A DNA stretch of 37,032 nucleotides from a virus: IMG/VR virus record IMGVR_UViG_3300041402_000761, positions 1 through 37,032 of that record; one strand, written 5' to 3'. Under the pieces are notes generated by a model. The model searched no databases. It saw nothing but the letters and a program-made list of their open reading frames with translations, and was not told the origin of the DNA. Of the stretch, positions 31,226-37,032 are shown in pieces. Position 1 is the first letter of the stretch. Each line of letters starts with the position of its first letter. Position numbers and translations under genes: made by a program.

Positions 31226-32596
31226 ATGGCTGTAGCCATCGAGGTTGGAGGGGACGGCATTATTACGCTTCCAAACTACACCCCGCGCCCCTACCAGCTT
31301 CCTTTCCACAAAGCCATGGACAGTGGCTGTACTCGTTTTTGTCTTGTCTGGCATAGAAGAGCTGGCAAAGAGATGGCTTGTTGGAATGAGATGGTCAAGC
31401 GTGCTTTCTGGCACCGTGTTGGTTCGTACGTGTACTTTTTCCCGACTTCAACCCTCGGCAGGAGAATAATCTGGGAGGGGATGGACAAAAAAGGGAAGCG
31501 TTTCGTTGACTATGTCCCGAGAGATCTTATTTCAGGACAGCCAAACCAAGTCGAGATGAGAATCCGTCTTATAAACGGAAGCTCTATCCAGATCATGGGC
31601 ACAAACCAAATTCTAAACGTTGGAATCAACCCTATTGGGTGTGTGTTTTCTGAATATTCACTAGAAAATCCTATGTGTTGGGATTTTATCCGTCCTATAT
31701 TACGAGAGAACAGGGGCTGGGCTGTATTTAATTTCACCCCAAGAGGAAAGAACCACGCCTACGACCTTCACAGGATGGCCAGAGAGAACGATTCGTGGTT
31801 TCATCAGGTTTCTACTAGGCTAGATACTGTTGATGGCACTGGAGAGCCTATAATCACCGAGGAGGACATTGGGGAGGAACGTCGCGAGGGAATGAGCGAA
31901 CACCTCATACAGCAGGAATACTACTGCAATTTCGAGCTAGGAGCAGAGGGTGCTTACTACTCTAGGTACATGAATTCCGCCTTTTTAGAGGGACGAATCA
32001 CCAATGTTCCGCACGATCCCCTTGCCCAAGTACACACGGCATGGGACATTGGTGTTAACGATGAAACTGTGGTTTTGTTTTTTCAGCAGTGCGGGAAAGA
32101 AATTCACATTATCGACATGTATAAAAATCAAAACATAGGAATGCCCGACTACATAGCTGAGGTAAGAAAAAGAAGAGACGAAAACGGGTGGATTTTAGGA
32201 GAACACTTTGCCCCTCATGACATACGAGTACGTGAATGGGGTAGTGGGGCTCGTGGAAGATTGGAGATGGCAGAGGATCTTGGGTTTAAATTTATAGTAA
32301 CCCCAAACATGTTGGTCATAGATGGAATAGAAATGGCGCGTGGAATTTTTAATCGGGTTTGGATAGACGGTACTAAATGCGCATATCTAGTACGAGCTCT
32401 AGAAAGCTACCACAAAGAATTCATCGAATCAAAAAATGTTTACGGAAACGCCCCAGTTAAAGACTGGTCTTCCCATTCCGCTGACGCATTCAGGATGTTG
32501 GCAATCATGGTTTCCTCTAACCTATCTGGCGATCGCATGAGCGAAGAAGAGGCTGAAAATCTAGAAAACAAATACCATAAAAAATGGTTTGCTTAA
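31226..32596 (+). CDS. Terminase large subunit (456 aa)
   Basis: N-terminal ATPase: adenine-binding YTPRPYQLPFHKA, Walker A-like VWHRRAGKEMA (residues about 41-51, the HRRAGK variant of many podovirus terminases), Walker B GCVFSEYSLENP and coupling NFTPRGKNHAYDL. C-terminal RNase H-like nuclease: TAWDIGVNDETVVLFF with the metal-binding Asp at about 271, then a late Asp in KDWSSHSADAFRML. All parts needed for translocation and cutting are present. The size is normal. No clear AGGAG precedes the ATG (only GGAAAAAAAAG). It is the sole virion gene on the + strand, split from the leftward portal operon and from the leftward small terminase. Confidence 0.88.
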   Translation: MAVAIEVGGDGIITLPNYTPRPYQLPFHKAMDSGCTRFCLVWHRRAGKEMACWNEMVKRAFWHRVGSYVYFFPTSTLGRRIIWEGMDKKGKRFVDYVPRDLISGQPNQVEMRIRLINGSSIQIMGTNQILNVGINPIGCVFSEYSLENPMCWDFIRPILRENRGWAVFNFTPRGKNHAYDLHRMARENDSWFHQVSTRLDTVDGTGEPIITEEDIGEERREGMSEHLIQQEYYCNFELGAEGAYYSRYMNSAFLEGRITNVPHDPLAQVHTAWDIGVNDETVVLFFQQCGKEIHIIDMYKNQNIGMPDYIAEVRKRRDENGWILGEHFAPHDIRVREWGSGARGRLEMAEDLGFKFIVTPNMLVIDGIEMARGIFNRVWIDGTKCAYLVRALESYHKEFIESKNVYGNAPVKDWSSHSADAFRMLAIMVSSNLSGDRMSEEEAENLENKYHKKWFA

Positions 32597-32604
32597 CATC
32601 TTCT

Positions 32605-32883
32605 TTATGTCTTAGTGTTAGATAAAATACTATCACCAAGCGCATCAACTGCTAAGGCTGTTTTTTTCACTACCCTATCCAACTTATGGAATACCAAAAG
32701 AGTTTCTTGAAGATGTGCGTTTGTCAGCCTAGAAAAACGTCTTATTTTAGAATCGAGCGCGTCTATCCTCTGGTTAGTGTCCAGTAGATATGTAAAAACC
32801 GACTCTGGCGTAAGCTTTTTTGGGACATCTAGTTTTTCAAGCACTCGTTTTAGCCTATGTTTGATCTCCAAGTCACCCATCAT
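32605..32883 (-). CDS. Hypothetical helical protein, 92 aa
   Basis: The ATG overlaps the end of the small terminase gene (ATGATGGGTGA), so translation is probably coupled. The sequence is almost wholly helical with heptad-like spacing (HRLKRVLEKLDVP, TYLLDTNQRIDALDSKIRRFSRL, VFHKLDRVVKKTALAV). Its end is 8 bases from the end of the convergent large terminase. It may work with the small terminase in packaging, by position only; no family is recognised. Confidence 0.55.
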   Translation of the reverse strand: MMGDLEIKHRLKRVLEKLDVPKKLTPESVFTYLLDTNQRIDALDSKIRRFSRLTNAHLQETLLVFHKLDRVVKKTALAVDALGDSILSNTKT

Positions 32884-33331
32884 CCCCCTCCCCTTTAGGT
32901 AGATCTGATTTTTCTTTGTCTTTCCATGGGCAAATTTGGGTTTCTGAAAAGTTTACAATGGTTACTCCTCCAGCAGACACCAAATCTACAACGTTCTCGT
33001 TCTGGTTTATGCGAAGCTCTCCTAGACGTATTAACAGCCTAGGATTTCGTTTGTTTACAGCCTCGTCCCACTGTGCGTATCTCAATATGTCATCACCATC
33101 TAACTTTTTTTTTGTAGCGTACTCACGAAAGGACATCCCCTTATCCTCTACACACCGCTTATAAAAAGAGTCCCTTGTTATGGCGTGATGATCAGCAATA
33201 GCAGCCCCCTTACACCCAGCCTCTAAAAGTTTGTCGATGTATTCCCAGTCAAGATTGGTCTTCTTTCTTCCTGCCTTTTTCTTTGTCTTTTTTTCTACTG
33301 GAACTGCTCTTTTTGGTTTCTTTACCGCCAT
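32873..33331 (-). CDS. Terminase small subunit-like protein, 152 aa
   Basis: A Lys/Arg-rich N terminus (KKPKRAVPVEKKTKKKAGRKK) precedes a helix-turn-helix of the small terminase type at about residues 28-60: WEYIDKLLEAGCKGAAIADHHAITRDSFYKRCVED. Then a helical oligomerisation region (SFREYATKKKLDGDDILRYAQWDEAVNKRNPRLLIRLGELRINQNE), with the W-x-x-A-x-x-x-N-x-x-x-L-I-x-L-G-K/E pattern usual in phage small terminases. The protein should recognise packaging-start DNA and feed it to the large subunit. It is on the opposite strand from its partner, which is unusual. RBS not evident beyond AGGAAAAG. Confidence 0.65.
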   Translation of the reverse strand: MAVKKPKRAVPVEKKTKKKAGRKKTNLDWEYIDKLLEAGCKGAAIADHHAITRDSFYKRCVEDKGMSFREYATKKKLDGDDILRYAQWDEAVNKRNPRLLIRLGELRINQNENVVDLVSAGGVTIVNFSETQICPWKDKEKSDLPKGEGDDG

Positions 33332-33383
33332 CTTTTCCTATCCCGATCAGTGTTTGATGCTTGTTTAGCGTGGAACTTCCTTG

Positions 33384-33701
33384 TTAATCTTGAGTAGCCT
33401 TTTCTACCTGCTCAATAATCGCCTTAAAAGACGCCACCTGACTAGTAATTCTAGCTAACTTCGCGTCTGTCTTGGCGGTGTATTCATAAAAAGTGAGATT
33501 CCATTCATTTTTGTTCTTCAAATCTTCTATTGAATTGTCTACATATTCCTTTAAAAGCACGTCTTCACGGTTTACATATTCCTTTAAACGACCGCCTTCA
33601 CAGTCTGTGTGCTTCTTTAACCGATTGCTTAAATTGTATACTGATTCTTCTAGACAATCTAAACGATGATTACTAAACATATTTCGTAAAAACCTAAACA
33701 T
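33384..33701 (-). CDS. Coiled-coil protein, 105 aa
   Basis: The N terminus (MFRFLRNMFSNHRLDCLEESVYNLSNRLKK) is a basic-aromatic amphipathic helix followed by a long helix. Two near copies, RLKEYVNRED and LLKEYVDNSIED, repeat about 12 residues apart. The rest is helical with heptads (AKLARITSQVASFKAIIEQVEKA). CAGGGAG precedes the ATG at nine bases. A 32-codon membrane peptide gene lies just upstream. The combination of a membrane-associating helix and a coiled coil would fit a lysis or membrane-linked accessory role, but no such activity is shown. Confidence 0.5.
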   Translation of the reverse strand: MFRFLRNMFSNHRLDCLEESVYNLSNRLKKHTDCEGGRLKEYVNREDVLLKEYVDNSIEDLKNKNEWNLTFYEYTAKTDAKLARITSQVASFKAIIEQVEKATQD

Positions 33702-33716
33702 TAAAACCGCTCCCTG

Positions 33717-33815
33717 TTATTTATCCTTGCAAATCAGGTCAATCATAATCATAAAAAGCGTACCAATGGCAAAACCAGACGACCACCCAATAAGAAACCC
33801 CCATTTATCCATCAT
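33717..33815 (-). CDS. Small single-pass membrane protein, 32 aa
   Basis: AGGA about six bases before two adjacent ATG codons opens a 32-codon frame. MMDKWGFL is followed by a hydrophobic helix IGWSSGFAIGTLFMIMIDLI and the basic end CKDK. One membrane span with a charged end is the plan of minimal holin-like or anti-holin proteins and of other small phage membrane peptides. No endolysin is recognised near it, so a lysis role is only a possibility. The next gene starts about 15 bases downstream. Confidence 0.5.
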   Translation of the reverse strand: MMDKWGFLIGWSSGFAIGTLFMIMIDLICKDK

Positions 33816-33866
33816 CACTTATCCTAAAAACTGTGATATATCTATTATTTCAGCTCGGTGTTTTTG

Positions 33867-34151
33867 TTACGTATGTTCCGCGTTCTTTTCTTCCGGTAAC
33901 GTAGCAACGGGGAGGTGTTCGCGAAAGAGATCGTAAAGACACTTCTTTAGAAAGTTTTCTAGGTCTTCGTCCCACGCGCCTGGTTCCCCTGCATAACTAC
34001 CGCAACCATATCCCCCATAAATATCCCTAAGCGCTGAACGCTCGGCGGGAAGTATTGACGCTTTCAACAATCTCTCTTCGTCAGTTAACCCATCGCTACC
34101 CAAAGGCAGCCAGCCCGGTCTAACGGGACTATGCTTTTTTGTTAGATTCAT
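33867..34151 (-). CDS. Hypothetical protein, 94 aa
   Basis: The ATG overlaps the stop of the 53-aa gene (ATGA). The protein has a Pro/Gly-rich centre (VRPGWLPLGSDGLTDEERLL, then DIYGGYGCGSYAGEPGAW) and a helical C terminus (DEDLENFLKKCLYDLFREHLP). No membrane segment. Unrecognised. It belongs to a chain of short overlapping leftward genes from 35009 to 33384 that look like one operon. Confidence 0.5.
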   Translation of the reverse strand: MNLTKKHSPVRPGWLPLGSDGLTDEERLLKASILPAERSALRDIYGGYGCGSYAGEPGAWDEDLENFLKKCLYDLFREHLPVATLPEEKNAEHT

Positions 34152-34309
34152 ACAATCTCCAACTGTACTAGACCGAAAGCTAGAATTGATGAATGGATCT
34201 CCTCAACCAGCTCTTTGTTGTTGTCTAATTCAAAACATTTTTCCATAGGAATCTTTATGCGGGGTGGGGGCTCTTCAAAAGTTGGTTCACTTAAATTTTT
34301 ATTAGTCAT
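34148..34309 (-). CDS. Small hypothetical protein, 53 aa
   Basis: Stop and start overlap on both sides: ATGA with the previous gene's end at 34306-34309 and with the next gene's start at 34148-34151. This tight packing is the main evidence that it is translated. The product MTNKNLSEPTFEEPPPRI is followed by a helical acidic part (CFELDNNKELVEEIHSSILAFGLVQLEIV). No family is recognised. Confidence 0.55.
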   Translation of the reverse strand: MTNKNLSEPTFEEPPPRIKIPMEKCFELDNNKELVEEIHSSILAFGLVQLEIV

Positions 34310-34563
34310 AAATCTTTTCGAGTTGTTAACTCACAAATAAACTCCACGCCATCTATAACCTCCTGTATGGTTTGCCTTTTTATTATTGTGGATTCAGCAA
34401 ACTCTATGGACGACACCTCTGGTATTACCATACCAATCAGCTCGTCCATAGAATCGGATAAATCACCAGTTATTTCGTCTTTTAAAAACTCCAACCTTTT
34501 TTTAAATGGATATTCCGGATTTTCGTTGTTGTGTAGTGTTTCTTTTATATTAACAATAACCAT
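34306..34563 (-). CDS. Hypothetical protein, 85 aa
   Basis: The ATG at 34563 overlaps the stop of the preceding gene (TGATG); a TTG one codon earlier is possible. The sequence is acidic and helical (KKRLEFLKDEITGDLSDSMDELIGMVIP) and ends with ATTAGCTACG-like helical residues TIQEVIDGVEFICELTTRK. No domain is recognised. It sits within the chain of overlapping small genes that continues to the small terminase. Confidence 0.5.
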   Translation of the reverse strand: MVIVNIKETLHNNENPEYPFKKRLEFLKDEITGDLSDSMDELIGMVIPEVSSIEFAESTIIKRQTIQEVIDGVEFICELTTRKDL

Positions 34564-35009
34564 CAAGCTCGGATTGTTGTGTCGCCAAGAGGCCCCACTT
34601 CCAATTTAACCCATAGCTCGGTCCTCTCTGTCTGAAGACCACCTGAGCACTCAAAACCATCGTCCCGTAGAGCTTTCCTGATGTCGGTGAGCTTCTCATT
34701 CCCTACGCTAGGATCTACCCAACTATCTTTGCTCGTATCAACAACTCGAAACTTTTTTGGAGAGGAAATAGCAGATATAATCCTAAGCAAATCAGCGTGC
34801 AAAAGAGATTGTTTTTCCTTTTCAGCCCAAAACCCTTCTTGTAGTCGCTCTATTTTTCCCTCCAAACACATAAGCGCGTCCTCAATGTGTTCTTTCTGTT
34901 TTCTACCAAAAAAAAATCTACTCATAAATCTACCGAATAGGCCAGTCGAGCCTTTTTTTGTGAATAACACCGAACTGTGGCTCTTCTTCAAAATATCTCT
35001 ACTACACAC
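34563..35009 (-). CDS. Hypothetical protein, 148 aa, GTG start
   Basis: GGAGG six bases before the GTG at 35009 fixes the start, although a later ATG (MSRFFFGRKQ) also has a weak site. The N terminus is basic and aromatic (GLFGRFMSRFFFGRKQKE). A coiled-coil stretch follows (HIEDALMCLEGKIERLQEGFWAEKEKQSLLHADLLRII). The C-terminal 60 residues look like a small beta domain (FRVVDTSKDSWVD ... TELWVKLEVGPLGDTT). The N-terminal FGRFMSRFFFG resembles the FRFLRNMF opening of 33384-33701. Function unknown. It is the first gene of this small-gene chain. Confidence 0.5.
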   Translation of the reverse strand: MCSRDILKKSHSSVLFTKKGSTGLFGRFMSRFFFGRKQKEHIEDALMCLEGKIERLQEGFWAEKEKQSLLHADLLRIISAISSPKKFRVVDTSKDSWVDPSVGNEKLTDIRKALRDDGFECSGGLQTERTELWVKLEVGPLGDTTIRA

Positions 35010-35073
35010 CCAAAACCTCCAATTTTAATATATGTACAAAGTTAACACATCGTAACAAAAAAATAGATTTTAC

Positions 35074-35102
35074 TTGACGTTTTTATGTCGTTATAGCATA
35101 AT
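35074..35102 (+). promoter_or_regulatory. Strong sigma70-like promoter facing a gene-free segment
   Basis: TTGACG (35074-35079), 17-bp spacer, CATAAT (35097-35102). The 35010-35249 gap downstream has no frame on the + strand. It has a folded segment (GGCGC ... GCAT, 7-nt loop, ATGC ... GCC, about 35169-35211). A short non-coding transcript, antisense to the gene at 35250-35468 if it extends, is the simplest reading. No terminator was found. Confidence 0.45.
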
Positions 35103-35249
35103 CTACCTTTTTTTGTTTTATTGGATTTGTTTTTAGAAAGAACCAAGAAATTTCACCAGATCAGAGTCGGCGCCCAACCCTCCCGCATCAATCTAATGCG
35201 CCATCTAAATGTTGTTTCCCCCAATTTGCTTTTGAGAAATCTATTTTGT

Positions 35250-35468
35250 TTATGTTTTGCCCTCATCATCTTGTAAATAATATTGCAGTAGGTCAACCAC
35301 CACATCTAGCATACAGAGAACGTCTTCTGTTCCAAGATTTTGTAGCTTTTCTAGGTCGTTAGAGTGATGTGTAGATCGTAGCCTTGAGGTGTTCATGCTG
35401 GTGATAAGCCCCATTGCCTCGTGTAAAAACTCAGCTAATCGTTTGTCCTCAGTTTTAAAGTTCGTCAA
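35250..35468 (-). CDS. Hypothetical protein, 72 aa, TTG start
   Basis: GAGAGG six to seven bases before a TTG supports this start (LTNFKTEDKRLAEFLHEAMG). The opening resembles that of the gene at 7389-7844 (KFKTEDKTLIKHL). The rest is helical and acidic (LEKLQNLGTEDVLCMLDVVVDLLQYYLQDDEGK). No family recognised. It stands directly downstream of the TnpB element, and its ribosome site lies in the stretch that would be the variable guide of the omega-RNA. The decamer AGAGTCGGCG occurs on both sides of it (35163 and 35493). Confidence 0.5.
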   Translation of the reverse strand: MTNFKTEDKRLAEFLHEAMGLITSMNTSRLRSTHHSNDLEKLQNLGTEDVLCMLDVVVDLLQYYLQDDEGKT

Positions 35469-35492
35469 AATTAACCTCTCTTTTTTTGTGTT

Positions 35493-35640
35493 AGAGTCGG
35501 CGGCTTCCGCTCAGGATCGTGAGCTTCCGCTCAACTAGCCACATCGTGTGGCTCCCTTCGCTGCGCTTTTCTTGTTTCAACGAGTCTGCTTGAACTTATC
35601 CGCTTAAAAGCAAACAGGGTTCAAGTCTTACGTCCTCTCC
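35493..35640 (-). ncRNA. Candidate omega-RNA (reRNA) at the 3' end of tnpB
   Basis: In IS200/IS605 elements the guide RNA scaffold spans the tnpB 3' end and the right end of the element. Here the segment after the tnpB stop folds into successive hairpins: AGCCACA-TCG/CGA-TGTGGCT (35537-35553), GAGC-GGAA-GCTC and GCGG-AAG-CCGC, with the repeated GAGCGGAAGC. It ends near GCCGACTC (35494-35501). The guide would be the next bases toward lower coordinates. Boundaries are inferred. Confidence 0.55.
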
Positions 35641-36873
35641 ACAAACTTCGCCTCTTTTAGAGACTCCCACCCTCTCGGCGGTACGTAAAATCATCCTAGC
35701 TGCCGAAATATCTCGATCATGCACCTGAAAACATTTGGGACACTCCCACTCTCTTTGGTCGAGCGTTAGCTTGGTATGTTCTTCGCAAATTGGACATACC
35801 CCTGTCGTTCTTTCAAATCGTGGGCATACTATCAAATCTCTGCCATACCACTTGGCTTTATACTCGAGATATGTTCGAAATTTCCTAAAACCCTGACTTA
35901 AGATAGAGCGATTTTTCGCTTTCTCTCCCCTTCGAGTTTTAAAAAAAGTGTGTTGCTCTCTCTTTCCTTCGTCCCTAACCGCTCCCGCTTTGGTTGAATT
36001 TTCAACCTTAACGACCTTTTTGGGGTCTAGGATCTTTCGGCTGTTCTTGGTTTTCACCATAGAACTCACAGATAAATCCTCGATCGCTATTACTTGGTTT
36101 TCGCGTACGATCGAAGTACTTAATTTGTGAAGAAAATCTTCGCGCTTGTTAGCTATTCGTCGGTGAGAGCGAGCAACACGCAACCTCTTTTTATTTCTAT
36201 TCTTTGAACCTTTTTTGCTTCTGCTTAAGCTCTTTTGGTTGTATTTAAGCTTGTTAGCTATTTTTACAAAATCCGATAGCCTCTTCTTTTCCCCGTCTGA
36301 AGTAACTACGGAGTCTTTACAACCTAAATCTATTCCAATTTTTTGACTTGTGAGTTTTGGGGTCACCACTTGATTAGAGTCAAATTGCAAAGAAACGTAA
36401 AAGTCTCCGCAACAATCTTTGCTAACGGTTGCTGAATTTGGGTATGTATCTACCCTAGAAGTCCATCTAATCTTGCAAGCTCCAAGTTTTGGTAATTTCA
36501 AAACTTTTCCATCAACAAAAGCTCTTTTTTGCCGTTTGTCCATCGTATATCTGCAAGAAGCCCTATACAAACGACGCTTCCTTTTTGGATACTTAGCATT
36601 CTTTTTGAAGAAAGCCTTAAATCCATTATCTAGATCTTCGAGAGCTTCACTTAAAACTGTAGCCGACGCTTCTTTTAGCCAAGAAATCTTTTTTTTTTCC
36701 TGAGTAAGTTGGTTTGACAAACCAAAACGGGAGATTGTTTGTTTGTCATTCTGGTATAATTCGCTTTTAGTTTTTAGTCCCCAATTATACACGTAGCGAG
36801 AATGACCAAATTCTTTGCTTAGATGTTTTCTTTGCTTTAGAGTAGGGTAAAATCTAAATTTTGCAGCTTTCAT
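35596..36873 (-). CDS. tnpB: TnpB, RNA-guided nuclease of IS200/IS605 type (425 aa)
   Basis: The N-terminal KAAKFRFYPTLKQRKHLSKEFGHSRYVYNWGL is the standard opening of the family. The RuvC-like nuclease is intact: Asp in IGIDLGCKDSVVTSDG (about residue 180), Glu in VIAIEDLSVSSMVK (about 265), a zinc finger CPIC-x16-CPKC, and the third acidic residue in HDRDISAARMIL. The length is usual for TnpB (about 400 aa). No TnpA (Y1 transposase) gene exists in the window, so the element cannot move by itself. TnpB with its omega-RNA cuts DNA next to a TAM and promotes element retention. No Shine-Dalgarno is seen before the ATG, common in these elements. Confidence 0.85.
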   Translation of the reverse strand: MKAAKFRFYPTLKQRKHLSKEFGHSRYVYNWGLKTKSELYQNDKQTISRFGLSNQLTQEKKKISWLKEASATVLSEALEDLDNGFKAFFKKNAKYPKRKRRLYRASCRYTMDKRQKRAFVDGKVLKLPKLGACKIRWTSRVDTYPNSATVSKDCCGDFYVSLQFDSNQVVTPKLTSQKIGIDLGCKDSVVTSDGEKKRLSDFVKIANKLKYNQKSLSRSKKGSKNRNKKRLRVARSHRRIANKREDFLHKLSTSIVRENQVIAIEDLSVSSMVKTKNSRKILDPKKVVKVENSTKAGAVRDEGKREQHTFFKTRRGEKAKNRSILSQGFRKFRTYLEYKAKWYGRDLIVCPRFERTTGVCPICEEHTKLTLDQREWECPKCFQVHDRDISAARMILRTAERVGVSKRGEVCGEDVRLEPCLLLSG

Positions 36874-36905
36874 GAGGGTAGTCTAACATGCTTAGTAAGT
36901 TAAAA

Positions 36906-37032
36906 TCACTTTTTTCTCGCCGCCGAAACCTGTAAAAACCCCTTAACGCTTCTCTGTTCCGCTCTATGCTGCACAACCGAAGCTCGGGGGTCGCGCGCGT
37001 CCGTGCGCGCTTCGCAGATTCAAAAAAAAAAA
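36906..37032. repeat. Terminal direct repeat (right copy)
   Basis: Exact copy of 1-127. It joins the 32 bases after the tnpB start (36874-36905, which hold no gene) to the iteron region at 159-467 once the circle is closed. Confidence 0.9.

Noticed and set aside
31127-31414. 95-aa frame on the - strand
   Set aside because: Most of it is antisense to the N terminus of the large terminase; the remainder covers the palindrome and has no ribosome site.
33727-33936. 69-aa frame on the + strand
   Set aside because: It is antisense to the 32-codon membrane peptide gene and the end of the 94-aa gene, and its composition is not protein-like.
35596-36873. A complete IS605 element with TnpA
   Set aside because: No Y1 transposase (HUH motif) frame exists on either strand near tnpB.
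1-37032. tRNA genes
   Set aside because: I found no T-loop-like GGTTCRANNCC stretch with matching arms outside coding regions.

Overview
The window is the complete, circularly closing genome of a small tailed phage (or phage-plasmid) of an unidentified bacterium. The first 127 bases are repeated exactly as the last 127 (1-127 = 36906-37032). That is what an assembler leaves when it closes a circle or a circularly permuted molecule, so the real genome is about 36,905 bp. The virion genes are of podovirus type with a P22-like head-to-tail module: a P22-like portal, scaffold, a coat protein of the P22/N4-gp56 kind, gp4-like and gp10-like tail proteins, ejection-type internal proteins and a beta-helix tail spike. 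Strong AGGAG ribosome sites fit a bacterial host. No integrase, endolysin or tRNA gene is recognisable.

Layout. (1) 36874-703, across the junction: a gene-free region with at least nine copies of an ACCGAAC iteron-like motif and a strongly structured 77-nt element, the best candidate for a replication origin or control centre. (2) 704-5668: two small genes on the + strand, then a leftward early block with three AlpA/excisionase-like DNA-binding proteins, an SF3 (D5/P4-type) replicative helicase, a stand-alone copy of that helicase's N-terminal domain, a two-repeat CRISPR-like mini-array and a Cro/CI-type regulator. (3) 5669-10327: a divergent operator/promoter and a rightward early operon with two Asp-rich paralogues flanking an ArdA-like antirestriction protein, unknown small proteins, a putative ssDNA-binding protein and a YqaJ exonuclease. 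A RusA resolvase faces it. (4) 10882-11673: three small rightward genes, one with a signal peptide and zinc ribbon. (5) 11654-30897: one long leftward virion operon (transcribed portal, scaffold, coat, tail, ejection proteins, fibres). (6) 31226-32596: large terminase, alone on the + strand behind a 47-bp palindrome. (7) 32605-35468: small terminase and short unknown genes, leftward, including two genes of 32 and 53 codons. (8) 35490-36873: TnpB with a candidate omega-RNA and no TnpA.

Most striking points. The coat gene is split by an 838-nt group I intron. Its P1 pairing, R and S core elements and P9 hairpins can be read directly, and its LAGLIDADG endonuclease gene starts and stops inside the P7 core. 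The early region carries a type I-E-like mini-CRISPR. The replicon also has iterons and an intact TnpB. Together these suggest a phage carrying several elements involved in RNA-guided or homing-based competition and in antirestriction. Functional statements rest on motifs read by eye; no database search was possible.
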